In this document: piece after piece, positions 9,183 to 18,081 of the stretch
Numbering within the stretch: position 1 is the first letter of the stretch
Layout of the letters: each line of letters begins with the position of its first letter
From: CAZDBA01 sp965224765
Lineage (GTDB): Bacteria; Planctomycetota; Planctomycetia; Pirellulales; Pirellulaceae
Assembly: GCA_965224765.1 (NCBI GenBank)
Contig: CBDDAC010000040.1
Span: 1-64,000, forward strand
Reading direction: 5' to 3'
Length of the DNA stretch: 64,000 nucleotides
Notes under the pieces: generated by a model
Told to the model about the DNA's origin: nothing
Database searches by the model: none
What the model saw: only the letters and a program-made list of their open reading frames with translations
Made by a program: the position numbers and the translations under genes

Positions 9183-9719
9183 ATGAACTATTACAAATTA
9201 TTTGCAGGTGCAACACTGCTAACGCTAACCTTGATTGTTTTGCCCATTCTGATGTCTGGCTGCAACTTGATCGGTAACGACAAAAAGATCGGCGACTATG
9301 TTGCAGCATCGTCATTCACCAAAGGTGGGTTTGTCGACAACAACCAAACGAAATTGACGATTGTTGGAAAGGAAATCAAAGTTTGGGGCTTCGTCGATTA
9401 CTCAAATGTCTGCCCCATTGGGATGGACGACGGCCCCACCCCAACGACATGGCAATTCAGCTTGAAGGCAAGATCGTCAAGCGCCGCAGGATCATCTTTC
9501 GCCATTCACACGCCGAAGGATGCACGCCAGCAGAAACTCCTTCAGGAATTTTCAAGAAACGAAGCGGCCGGGCTCCCCACAAAAGTATTTGTCAAAGGAA
9601 TCGCCCGCACCTCCGATCTCAACACTAACACCGGGCGGCTCATTGGGCTAACAATCGAAACAGCTTCGACGGAAGACATTTTGTTTGAAGACGAAATCGT
9701 TGAAGAGAATCGCCAATAA
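9183..9719 (+). CDS. Small lipoprotein
   Basis: 178 residues from ATG 9183, preceded by GGGGA at a suitable distance. An in-frame TTG at 9171 is possible but overlaps that site. MNYYKLFAGATLLTLTLIVL then PILMSGC form a lipoprotein signal with the lipidated cysteine at residue 27. The mature domain contains KLTIVGKEIKVWGFVDY and KVFVKGIARTSD, a pattern like a small OB-fold domain that binds ligands in the periplasm. The ligand is unknown. It stands alone, downstream of repeat copy B. Confidence 0.8.
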   Translation: MNYYKLFAGATLLTLTLIVLPILMSGCNLIGNDKKIGDYVAASSFTKGGFVDNNQTKLTIVGKEIKVWGFVDYSNVCPIGMDDGPTPTTWQFSLKARSSSAAGSSFAIHTPKDARQQKLLQEFSRNEAAGLPTKVFVKGIARTSDLNTNTGRLIGLTIETASTEDILFEDEIVEENRQ

Positions 9720-9919
9720 TCTAGCCGATCGGTAAATCCCGGTAAATCGGAGATCTTTGACAACCGCATTGCTGCTGACATACCATAGGGCAATTCGCAC
9801 TATTATTCGCGATTGAATCTGGCTGTAGTGAGCCCCCAGACTACCCGAACGGTTTCGATAATAAGACATTTCCTGGCCACCGGCACCGCCTATCCAGTTC
9901 GGTGATCCAAGTGAACCGG

Positions 9920-11791
9920 TTATTGTTTGACCGGCTTTGAAATATCTCCATGTGTCAGTGTATCCCAGGGAAGAAACTTCCCACCGACACCGTCCGACGG
10001 GCGGATCTTTTCTCGCAGCAGTTTTTCGGTAAAAGGGAGCGTGTAGTTCTGGAGTCGATTAGTGTAGTGATTGAGCGCGGCTTCATAGGACACCGGGCGC
10101 AGACGCGTGCATCCAACAAGCCCCTCTTTTGTCGTCTGAACAGGACCGGCAACGATGCACCTTGCCATGTACTCGACGCCTTTTAGGATTCGTGGTACTT
10201 TCTCGCCGTCAATTTTCAGGCTGTAGATATCATCGCCTTGGATCCAAGCCATTTCAGAGAGATTGAGAATGCCTTCGATGTTGTAGCTGGCATGCCCGCA
10301 ATCGCCGCCTTGTTTACGGTTAATCTCCCAAACTTCGCCGCTGGGAAGAATCGCGATACGAACAGGATCGTCTGTCTTCAGAATATCATTCACAAACAGG
10401 TTCAGGCCCGACTGGTAAAGCGATTGATCGTCCGTGTATACACCCAATGCCATCCGGTGAAAGGCAACTGAAATTCCCTGGTTAGGGCATGATGCAGAGC
10501 CACTCCACTGGAGCGCCTCTTTTTTGAAGACGGCTACAAGTTTTTCGAACTGATGTATGTCGGTTTGCGACCACCCAGCTGCACCGTTGTTGTAGTGTCT
10601 GATAATCTCGGCTGCCGACATGAACAATGGGCCATACCAGGCAGCCTCCAAATGATCCTGGACTTTGGGGCTTCCCTTTTGCGGTACGATGTCTTCCAGC
10701 ACTGCTGACCAAGCGTTGAGAATCTCAATTGCCTTGGCACTGTGTCTTTTGTCTTCCGTTATCACCCATTGCAACGCATGGGCATAGGCTGCGACCGCGT
10801 CATTGTGCAAGTCTCGTTCATCCGGTCCACTTCGGCTTCCCACAACCACGGGCCGCACGTGAGGAGAGGGCGAATAGGAAAGGCTCGACAGTTTCGATTT
10901 TAGTAACTGGTTCCATCCTTGCTTGACCAGACTATCGTCATCCGAATTTGCTCGATAGCGAATAGACTCCAGCTCTTGTTGGGTATTGCTGATACCAGGA
11001 TGTTTGAATTCGCGTTTTTTTTCCTGGTTGCCGTGCCATTCTAAAACGGCCAATACCGGCCGGTGATCAGATGCTAATACCTTGTCATCGACAATCGTAA
11101 TCTCAAGAACTTTCCAGAGATCTTTCTGTAGATAAAGGACATGATCTATCCTGGATTTAGGAGAAATCGCGTCAGTCCAACATTTTTCGAGTAGGACTTT
11201 TATTGGAGAACTGTCAGGGAGTGCGTTGAGGCCATCGGCTGATTGAAGAACTGCATTGAGTTGTTGTGTTTGCTGAAGACGTGTTTCAGCGTTGTTGTGA
11301 CACAAATGCGTATCTGCAAAAACAAAATCGGGAAGACCATTCTTGGGCTGGCCCCTTACGGAAAGAACAGTTCGCGGTTCCTGTCCAAAGTCATATGGCA
11401 ACGGGTAGTTCTTAACCTGATCCAATGGAAATCGTGAGAGAATCGCCACGCCGTATTGGCCAGACGAAAAATACATCGCCTTGCCGAATACATGTTTCAA
11501 TCCCGTTAGTTTGCCCAATTGACCTGCTTGGCCGGTGTCAGGCGAGCGCTTTGTGTTGTTGTCAACCTCTTGGAACGCTGCGATGTCGGGCTTCGAGTCG
11601 TTGATTGTTTTGGCCAAGCGTTCGAGATCGAATTCCCCGTCGGTTCCTGTCCCGTGATGAATACTGTAGGTCAAGACCCTCAATCGCGGCGCGGCTTCCT
11701 GCGCGCTCGCCAAGGTGTTCATCACGCTTCCGAATAAAAGCAGTGTCAGCCCGAAAATCCAGCAAACTTTTTTATGTGATGAGAGGCTCAT
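9920..11791 (-). CDS. Fusion of endonuclease/exonuclease/phosphatase domain and alginate lyase-like domain
   Basis: 623 residues with a signal peptide (MSLSSHKKVCWIFGLTLLLF, cleavage after ~30). Residues ~35-252 are an EEP-superfamily domain: E75 in AFQEVD, D160-T-H162, SRIDHVLY (216-217) and the final SDHRP (241-243). The middle GDxN motif, normally the catalytic Asp/Asn, is altered to ADGLNALPD (185-193), with the spacing before it shortened, so the nuclease/phosphodiesterase site may be impaired. Residues ~290-600 resemble the alginate lyase (PF05426, PL5-like) helical domain, with NQGISVAFHRMALG and HASYNIEGILNLSEMA. The fusion would put a phosphoesterase and a polysaccharide lyase in one exported protein. 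The esterase gene just upstream on the same strand could be co-expressed. Confidence 0.8.
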   Translation of the reverse strand: MSLSSHKKVCWIFGLTLLLFGSVMNTLASAQEAAPRLRVLTYSIHHGTGTDGEFDLERLAKTINDSKPDIAAFQEVDNNTKRSPDTGQAGQLGKLTGLKHVFGKAMYFSSGQYGVAILSRFPLDQVKNYPLPYDFGQEPRTVLSVRGQPKNGLPDFVFADTHLCHNNAETRLQQTQQLNAVLQSADGLNALPDSSPIKVLLEKCWTDAISPKSRIDHVLYLQKDLWKVLEITIVDDKVLASDHRPVLAVLEWHGNQEKKREFKHPGISNTQQELESIRYRANSDDDSLVKQGWNQLLKSKLSSLSYSPSPHVRPVVVGSRSGPDERDLHNDAVAAYAHALQWVITEDKRHSAKAIEILNAWSAVLEDIVPQKGSPKVQDHLEAAWYGPLFMSAAEIIRHYNNGAAGWSQTDIHQFEKLVAVFKKEALQWSGSASCPNQGISVAFHRMALGVYTDDQSLYQSGLNLFVNDILKTDDPVRIAILPSGEVWEINRKQGGDCGHASYNIEGILNLSEMAWIQGDDIYSLKIDGEKVPRILKGVEYMARCIVAGPVQTTKEGLVGCTRLRPVSYEAALNHYTNRLQNYTLPFTEKLLREKIRPSDGVGGKFLPWDTLTHGDISKPVKQ

Positions 11792-11870
11792 TAGATTCTC
11801 CGGTTGAACTTCAGGATGGGTCGTTTCGTAGATCTGTATCTGAGAGTAAACTCCCTCCTGGAAAGAAAAA

Positions 11871-12203
11871 TTGCGCCTGATTTTTCCTCAGAACAGCGAG
11901 GGCATCTTAAAGTGGCTCGGATGCCTTGTTATTTCTTTCCCTTCAGGTTTGACAGCGCAGGATGGTGGTGAGCATGAGGCTGCACTAACGAAGAAGCTTG
12001 AGGGTAAAGTACTTCTTGTTGGCGATCCGGATACCGATAGGCCCAATGCATTTGTCTCTTTTTTCTGGCAATAATATTAGGGCAGTCACGACGGCGTCGA
12101 TGGATGGCAGTGCTGGTAAACTTGCTGAAGATAACGAAGTTGATGTGGGCGTTCTCAATTGGCAGCACGACCTTGATGCAGCAGAAAAACGGCCAATCTA
12201 ACT
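11871..12203 (+). pseudogene. Frameshifted paralogue of the TlpA-associated C-terminal domain
   Basis: A plus-strand frame from 11871 has a hydrophobic N-terminus ending in LTAQDG, then KVLLVGDPDTDRPNAFVSF, and stops. After removing one T from the six-T run near 12060, the next frame continues with VTTASMDGSAGKLAEDNEVDVGVLNW and ends at PI. This matches residues ~530-600 of the TlpA protein at 34592 (ILFVGEPDTERTRAFVSF, TAASMDGSAVKLA, VVVLDWLHGMDAE, HPIGER). The gene is thus a short secreted copy of that domain, broken by a frameshift and cut off before the TGA-containing part. It is convergent with, and almost touches, the esterase gene. Confidence 0.65.
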
Positions 12204-12209
12204 TCTTTC

Positions 12210-13136
12210 CTATTCTTTTTCCTTCGGAGGCTGTCCGCCTTCGGTCAGATACCAAGGCTCTGGGCCTGGGTAAACCGTTGCTGGAATATCAAAAATTGAT
12301 CGCAACGCGTCGTGCGCGGCACCATGATAAATTGTCGAATGCGTTTCCGTTTTGCGGCGATCCATGTACGACCATTTCAAACCAGCCGGTTTGTTTTCCT
12401 TGATGGCAGCCATCACCGTGTCTAAACCGCTTTGCATGGTCCCGCCTTCGTCTGCCATCGTTAGATACAATTGTCGAGGTTGGTCATCGTGGTTGGCCAA
12501 CAACGCTTTTGCATCTTTGGCCAACGCCCTGTCATCCCACCAAAGACTGGGGCTAACACAAATGTAGTCAGTAAACATAGCGGGGCGCCGCAAGAATACT
12601 TCAGCAATAAACAGCCCACCCAACGACTCTCCTACGACAGCACGTCGATCATTCACACGGTATTTGCCTTCAACAAACGGAATGACTTCTTGGGAGATGT
12701 AATCCATGAACAACTCGGACTTTCCACCGCGCGGAGGCGTTCGAACATAGCGTGGATCGACCGGTTTTTGCGTTAATTCGTCGATACGGTTTTCCGTTTT
12801 GATCCCAACCACGATCAAAGGATGGTAGTTGTTATTGATTACAGCCAATTGAGACAATCCGCTAATGTGCAGGAAGTCCTGGTCAAGTCCTCCATCAATA
12901 ACATACAGGACCGGATACTTTTTCTTACCTTCCTCGTATCCTGGCGGTAACCAAACATTCAATTCACGGTCTGCTTTCAAAACGCTCGAAGTGATTTTGA
13001 AAGTTGCCCCGATGACAATCGGAGATTCTGATTTGACGACAATATCGGGTGCCGTTATCTGGGTGTCTTGGCCCTCCAATTGCAGAGAGAGTTGGGCAAG
13101 CATTATTGCCATCAGAGTTATTAGTATTAACCGCAT
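12210..13136 (-). CDS. Putative secreted esterase (esterase D / Fes-like alpha/beta hydrolase)
   Basis: 308 residues with a signal peptide (MRLILITLMAIMLAQLSLQL). The fold is that of PF00756 putative esterases: LNVWLPPGYEE, KKYPVLYVIDGG near 73-83, the nucleophile elbow VVGESLGG with S171, and a late catalytic histidine candidate in the segment HSTIYHGAAHDAL. Family members cleave ester bonds of siderophores, acylglycerols or feruloyl-sugars. The substrate here is unknown. Nearby carbohydrate genes make a polysaccharide ester plausible, which is inference. Confidence 0.85.
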   Translation of the reverse strand: MRLILITLMAIMLAQLSLQLEGQDTQITAPDIVVKSESPIVIGATFKITSSVLKADRELNVWLPPGYEEGKKKYPVLYVIDGGLDQDFLHISGLSQLAVINNNYHPLIVVGIKTENRIDELTQKPVDPRYVRTPPRGGKSELFMDYISQEVIPFVEGKYRVNDRRAVVGESLGGLFIAEVFLRRPAMFTDYICVSPSLWWDDRALAKDAKALLANHDDQPRQLYLTMADEGGTMQSGLDTVMAAIKENKPAGLKWSYMDRRKTETHSTIYHGAAHDALRSIFDIPATVYPGPEPWYLTEGGQPPKEKE

Positions 13137-13184
13137 CGTATGTTGTCTCGGAGAAAAATGGATTGAGATCTAGTTGGAGATAAT

Positions 13185-15149
13185 TTACTGTTCCCTTTGC
13201 AGATTATCCAGAAGTTGGCGGTACCGCGTTTCATCGGGAAACTGATCTAACAAACGAATTGCTGAGTCGACATAGGACTGAGCTTCGACCTGAGTTCCCG
13301 TCTTTTGCAAAGCGGTTGCTAATAAAATCAACGTCCATATTCGCGTGCTTTCTTGAATATCTATTTCTGTGCGAACAAACAGACTCTCGCGTAAAAATGC
13401 AATTGCCTGAGTTGCGTCACCCGAATTCAGGTTGATTTCTCCCAACAGGTCCAACGTATCGGCGACCAATATGTCTGACGTTCCGAACTCCATTCTTTGC
13501 TCTTCCAAAATCAACTTCAACAATACGGCGTCGCCGTCATTTGATTCGTCATCTGTGGAAACGGGTAACAGGTCCGCAATCTGGCCACGGAACCTGGCAA
13601 GTAGAGAACGCGACAAGGCGTAGGGATGGTTTGAGTTTGGTGCATCCGAAATTTCTCGGTTGTAGCGTGCAACGGCGCGGAGCATGGCTCCTTCGTTGCG
13701 GTACTCACGGTTCTGCTGGGCATATTTTTTTTCGACCGAATCGGCGCGGCTCTTTTCCAGGCTGGCACTAAGCCTGGCATTGTTAGCTTCGGCAAGCCGG
13801 GTTTTTGCCAAAGATTCCGCGAAGATTGCTTTTTCGGCAAGCCGGTTTGCGCGGATTGAAGACATAACACTCCACGCCGTAACCGCCGAGAGAACCAGAG
13901 CGCATGCCAATGCAACAGTCGCAACGACTCGGTGGCGTTTTACGAATTGAATCGCTGATGTTAGCCTCGAAACGGTGACTGCCTCTACCTGCAAGCCATC
14001 GAGATGCCGCTTGAGGTCGGACGAAAGATGCCCTACGGAGTCATAGCGTTCCGAGCGGTCTTTGCTGAGACACTTGCGAATGACTGCGTCAAGGTTTCCT
14101 TTCAATTCAGATCGCAGCATCTTTGGATTTGATTCTCGATCACGAAAAACGTGAGGCTTGGTATCAGCAAGTCTGCAACATCGTTCTGAAGGTGCCTCGA
14201 TGGCCCGGGTTTGGACAATCTCGCGCACCGTAAACACGTTCTTTTGCGATAAATTTTCCATTTCGAACGGTGTCGATCCAGTGGCCAATTCGTACAGAAT
14301 GGCCCCCAGAGAATAGATGTCAGTTCGGACATCGTGGTCGGCGCCCTGCGTATCAGTTTGCTCCGGGCTCATGTACTCGGGCGTGCCGATCATACATGCC
14401 GATCTTGTTAGGTCTGTTTGTCCCGGCTCGCGATTCAAAGTTGCCTTGGCGATTCCAAAATCAATGATCTTTGGAACCAGTTCACCATCTCTTGTGCAAA
14501 CTAAGACATTGGATGGTTTGAGGTCTCTGTGAATGATCCCTTTGTGGTGGGCATGTTGAACTGCGCTGCATAGTTTCAGGAAAATCTCAATTCGCTTGGG
14601 GAGAGGAAGACGTTTCTCATCGCAGTATTTTCCGATCGGTTTTCCTGACACCAATTCCATGACGAAATATGGCCGTCCCGTTGGAGTCGATCCGGCATCG
14701 AATATTTTTGTGATGCCTTGATGATCCAGGATGGCCAAAGCTTGTCGTTCGGCAGAAAACCGAGTCAGAAAACTCTTGGTGTCGAGCCCCAGCTTAACAA
14801 CTTTGACGGCCACTCTGCGCCGGATGGGCGACTTTTGTTCGGCCAAGTAGACGTCCCCCATCCCGCCAGTTCCAATCAAGCGAACCAAGTGGTAGTGGCC
14901 AAGCGTATTGCCGGTAAGATCAGCAATTCCCTCGGGATCGGTCGTGATCTCGCCAATCGAGTTGAGTCCGATTTGCTTGTCAAGAATGAAACTACCCGTC
15001 TCTTGTAGTGTGAGCAGATTCTCGACTCGGCAGCGGAGGTTTGCGTTGGTGCCGCATGCCTGATAGACAAAGTCCTTGCGCTCAATCGAGGATCTGATCT
15101 CGAGTGCTTGCAAGAATATTTCCTGTTCTTGAATGTCAACGGTACGCAT
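13185..15149 (-). CDS. Membrane Ser/Thr protein kinase (PknB-type)
   Basis: 654 residues from ATG 15149, which has GGAG ~11 nt upstream lying inside the end of the sigma-factor gene. A longer frame to 15212 would overlap that gene and is rejected. Kinase motifs: glycine loop GTGGMG (93-98), VAVKVV with K116, HRDLKPSN (207-214, catalytic D209), DFG (230-232) and GTPEYMSPEQ. One membrane helix near 430-450 (VVATVALACALVLSAVTAW) separates the cytoplasmic kinase from a C-terminal alpha-helical, TPR-like region (YAQQNREY, LLGEINLNSGDATQAIAFL). Kinase plus ECF sigma factor in one transcript is a common planctomycete signalling pair. Confidence 0.9.
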   Translation of the reverse strand: MRTVDIQEQEIFLQALEIRSSIERKDFVYQACGTNANLRCRVENLLTLQETGSFILDKQIGLNSIGEITTDPEGIADLTGNTLGHYHLVRLIGTGGMGDVYLAEQKSPIRRRVAVKVVKLGLDTKSFLTRFSAERQALAILDHQGITKIFDAGSTPTGRPYFVMELVSGKPIGKYCDEKRLPLPKRIEIFLKLCSAVQHAHHKGIIHRDLKPSNVLVCTRDGELVPKIIDFGIAKATLNREPGQTDLTRSACMIGTPEYMSPEQTDTQGADHDVRTDIYSLGAILYELATGSTPFEMENLSQKNVFTVREIVQTRAIEAPSERCCRLADTKPHVFRDRESNPKMLRSELKGNLDAVIRKCLSKDRSERYDSVGHLSSDLKRHLDGLQVEAVTVSRLTSAIQFVKRHRVVATVALACALVLSAVTAWSVMSSIRANRLAEKAIFAESLAKTRLAEANNARLSASLEKSRADSVEKKYAQQNREYRNEGAMLRAVARYNREISDAPNSNHPYALSRSLLARFRGQIADLLPVSTDDESNDGDAVLLKLILEEQRMEFGTSDILVADTLDLLGEINLNSGDATQAIAFLRESLFVRTEIDIQESTRIWTLILLATALQKTGTQVEAQSYVDSAIRLLDQFPDETRYRQLLDNLQREQ

Positions 15150-15157
15150 GTCGGTTG

Positions 15158-15718
15158 TTACTCCTCGTGCTCGGCGATATGGCGTTGCAGCCAGGCACGT
15201 GCATAGGCCCAATAACGATCTGCGGTACGACGAGGGATACCAAGAACCTCAGCCGCTTCGCCTAATTTCATGCCACCAAAAAAACGAAGCTTAACGAGTT
15301 CTGCTTTTTGGGCATCCAGTAGTTCTAGCTCCAGAAGTGCCTCATTGAGAGCCAGCAACTCATCCGACTCGGTATTGTCGGCGAGCATCATTTCATCAAT
15401 CGTAACGCGAACGAAATCGCGGCCTCGTTTTCTTCGCTTCTTCTTCTTGGCATGATCAATCAAGATTCGCCGCATTGCTTCCGATGCGGCCCCAAAGAAA
15501 TGTGCCCGGTTTTGCCAGTTGTCGCCGTGGGGCCCAACAAGTCGCATGTAGACTTCGTGGACAAGTGCAGTTGGCTGGAGCGTGTGGTCGCTTGATTCTC
15601 GCGACAATCGCGCAGCCGCGACATTTCTCAAATCGTCATAAATCACGGGCAACAAATCTTCGGTGGCACTCGCTTTGCCTGCGGCGACAGCCTCAATGAT
15701 TCGCGTTACATCGGTCAC
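15158..15718 (-). CDS. ECF-family RNA polymerase sigma factor
   Basis: 186 residues. Region 2 contains LLPVIYDDLRNVAAARLSRE and the region around DHTLQPTALVHEVYMRLV, typical of the planctomycete ECF group (PF07638) rather than classical RpoE. Region 4 contains LVKLRFFGGMKLGEAAEVLGI, a helix-turn-helix, then RTADRYWAYARAWLQ. It ends 8 nt before the kinase start, so the two are co-transcribed. The kinase may modulate it, as proposed for similar pairs. No anti-sigma factor gene is adjacent. Confidence 0.9.
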   Translation of the reverse strand: MTDVTRIIEAVAAGKASATEDLLPVIYDDLRNVAAARLSRESSDHTLQPTALVHEVYMRLVGPHGDNWQNRAHFFGAASEAMRRILIDHAKKKKRRKRGRDFVRVTIDEMMLADNTESDELLALNEALLELELLDAQKAELVKLRFFGGMKLGEAAEVLGIPRRTADRYWAYARAWLQRHIAEHEE

Positions 15719-16058
15719 AATACTTCTCCGGCGAAAAGGACTCTCTTTTTCAATCGTTCTTGGCCCGTCACAATTCTATCCAGCATTCTGGCGAATCACC
15801 GATCACACCTACCACTTTACCTTTGATTTGCTGCAAAAGCGGTGCTCGCACGGGAGAAACGGCAACCATTCTCTGGAAGATTGTAGTTTTTTCGGCCCAA
15901 CCGGATTTTGTCGGCGCACATCAAGACGAGTTGTAGCATGAAAAAACAGGCGAGCTATCCAAGGTTTTCGCCTTAGATGTCTGCGTGTCTGGCACAGATC
16001 AAGACCTTGTAACTCAGGCGTTTTTTCGCTCCGGCCAATTAGTTCAAAAGAGATCACG
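15719..16058. other. Divergent intergenic region
   Basis: 340 bases between the divergent sigma-factor and secreted-protein genes. It must hold both promoters, but I could not pick out -35/-10 boxes with confidence. No RNA gene or repeat was seen. Confidence 0.4.
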
Positions 16059-16994
16059 ATGAAATCACCAGGAATGGCCATTTTGCTTGCGTTTGTAATG
16101 ACAGCTGCGACAGCTCCTCTTTGTGGACAAGGCATGGGAATTGATGGGAATGGAAATGTTACTCTGTCAGATTTTGGTGAAGTCGACTTGGAAAAAACGC
16201 TGGACGCTTGGGAAAAACAGGAACGCCAGTGGATTTTGTCTCGTTTGGAATTGCAGGTCGAACAGCTGACGAGTGTTTGCAAGTTGACGGAGGCTGACGT
16301 CAAGAAACTAGGTGTTGCGATCCGAGGGGTGACGTCGAAACGAATTGGCAACGGTCGAGAACAACTGGAATTGTTTATCTACAGCAGCGAGTTGATGGAG
16401 CCAGAGAAAGGCCGGGAAGAATGGGTCAAGGAGACTCAAAAGGAGCTTAGTAAACGCACTGTGGACAAATTGATCCCTTTCGGTGCAGCTCGTTCAGGTG
16501 TTGGCGTTGTTGATATTGCGACTCGATTTGAAAATGCCGTTGAAAACCATTCTTTATGGCGAAGTTCGGTCAAGAGGGCATTGTCGAAAGAACAGGTTGC
16601 CGCTTTTGAAGGGTGGGCGCGCCATCGAAACGAATCATTGGTGAAAACCGCCATCGCTGCTCTCGTTGCGAAGCTCGATAGTCAGTTGTTTCTAACCGAG
16701 GCACAGTTTGCGAGTATCGGCGAGCAAATTATGAACGAATTGAAACAGAGCATATCTGAAAATGAGCCGGCGACGATCAAGGCCGCTCGCGCGATGGTTT
16801 CTCAAAGCACTGCCATTCCAGGCTTGATTGAATCGCAGCTGACCGAATCACAACTTAAGGCGTTGGAAGCCGCCAAGAATGAGAGGTTGGGAGGCGTTCA
16901 CTGGGGTGAAGAATCAGGGCTAGGTCGTCGTGGATTCGCAATTGGCGACGACGACGACGACGAAGACGAAGACGAAGACGAAGACGACGAATGA
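16059..16994 (+). CDS. Secreted hypothetical protein with acidic tail, paralogue of the 25609 gene
   Basis: 311 residues with a signal peptide (MKSPGMAILLAFVMTAATA, cleavage near CGQG). The body is alpha-helical and repeats a motif of the form 'I/VEQL..VC.LTEADVKKL', also found as LDRVCDLSEEQVGKL in the protein at 25609, so the two are paralogues. LSKEQVAAFEGWARHR and LTESQLKALEAAKNERL are further helix pairs, reminiscent of LTXXQ-type periplasmic sensors. The C-terminus is a run of ~16 Asp/Glu residues, possibly cation-binding. It precedes the moxR gene on the same strand by 60 bases. The function is unknown. Confidence 0.8.
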   Translation: MKSPGMAILLAFVMTAATAPLCGQGMGIDGNGNVTLSDFGEVDLEKTLDAWEKQERQWILSRLELQVEQLTSVCKLTEADVKKLGVAIRGVTSKRIGNGREQLELFIYSSELMEPEKGREEWVKETQKELSKRTVDKLIPFGAARSGVGVVDIATRFENAVENHSLWRSSVKRALSKEQVAAFEGWARHRNESLVKTAIAALVAKLDSQLFLTEAQFASIGEQIMNELKQSISENEPATIKAARAMVSQSTAIPGLIESQLTESQLKALEAAKNERLGGVHWGEESGLGRRGFAIGDDDDDEDEDEDEDDE

Positions 16995-17054
16995 GCGGCA
17001 GCAATATACAAGACCAGGCAAATTGCCACGAAACAATATTTAATTTGGATACAC

Positions 17055-18074
17055 ATGAATACGACAACTAACAATACGACCATGGGGACCGATGATGTCG
17101 CCGCGATCGATCAATTGGGCGCATCCTACCAACGACTAAAGTCCGAATTGGGCAAGGTAATCGTCGGCCAGGAAGACGTGATCGAGCGGCTAGCGATATG
17201 CCTGTTCGGTCGCGGTCATGCACTCTTGATGGGTGTGCCTGGGTTGGCAAAAACACTGTTGGTCAGTTGTTTGTCGGAGACGCTTTCGCTCGATTTTTCC
17301 CGAATCCAGTTCACGCCTGATTTGATGCCAATGGACATCACTGGCACCGACATTTTGCAAGATTCATCGACTGGGAAACGAGAATTTGAGTTTATCAAAG
17401 GCCCCATTTTTGCCAACATTGTTTTGGCGGATGAAATCAATCGTGCTCCGGCAAAAACACAGGCCGCGATGCTCGAAGCGATGCAAGAACGCAAGGTAAC
17501 CGTCGTTGGGAAGACCTTCCAGCTCGATAAGCCTTTCTTTGTGCTGGCAACCCAAAACCCTGTCGAGCAAGAAGGAACCTATCCACTTCCGGAAGCCCAG
17601 CTCGACCGATTTATGTTTCTCATCGAAGTCGATTACCCGAGCCGAAGCGAAGAGATTGAAATCGCTCGCTCGACAACCGGGGCGGAACTTCCTTCGCTTG
17701 AGCACATCATGACGGGCGAAGAAGTTATTCGGTTTCAAGAGCTTGTGCGACGAGTTCCAGTTCCCGATCATATTTATGAATTTGCAACCGACTTGGTTCG
17801 CCGTTCGCGTCCCGACACCGAAGATGCTCCTGATTGGCTCAAGCCATTGGTCGGCTGGGGGGCGGGCCCTCGGGCCGTGCAGTATTTGATCATTGGTGCG
17901 AAATCGCGAGCGGCGATTCATGGAAGCTACATGGTCCGTTTAGAAGACATCCTCGAAGTGGCCCAACCCGTGATGACTCACCGCGTGCTGACAACGTTTG
18001 CGGCCGAATCCGAAGGGATGAGCAGTCGAGATATCGTTTCGCGACTGGTCGACGACCTCAGCAAGGAAGGCTAA
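17055..18074 (+). CDS. MoxR-family AAA+ ATPase
   Basis: 339 residues. Walker A is GVPGLAKT (60-67) and Walker B is VLADEINRAP (123-132). Sensor 1 region FVLATQNPVEQEGTYPLPEAQLDRF is diagnostic of MoxR proteins. These ATPases act as chaperones that load metal or mature partner proteins containing VWA domains. The next genes code for a DUF58 protein and two VWA membrane proteins, the usual partners. A clear ribosome site is not visible upstream. Confidence 0.95.
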   Translation: MNTTTNNTTMGTDDVAAIDQLGASYQRLKSELGKVIVGQEDVIERLAICLFGRGHALLMGVPGLAKTLLVSCLSETLSLDFSRIQFTPDLMPMDITGTDILQDSSTGKREFEFIKGPIFANIVLADEINRAPAKTQAAMLEAMQERKVTVVGKTFQLDKPFFVLATQNPVEQEGTYPLPEAQLDRFMFLIEVDYPSRSEEIEIARSTTGAELPSLEHIMTGEEVIRFQELVRRVPVPDHIYEFATDLVRRSRPDTEDAPDWLKPLVGWGAGPRAVQYLIIGAKSRAAIHGSYMVRLEDILEVAQPVMTHRVLTTFAAESEGMSSRDIVSRLVDDLSKEG

Positions 18075-18081
18075 TCCGATC

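Noticed and set aside
16992..17055. Readthrough from the acidic-tail protein into moxR
   Set aside because: The frame happens to stay open for 20 codons to the moxR start, but the acidic tail is a natural end, the linker shows no conserved character and moxR is complete by itself.
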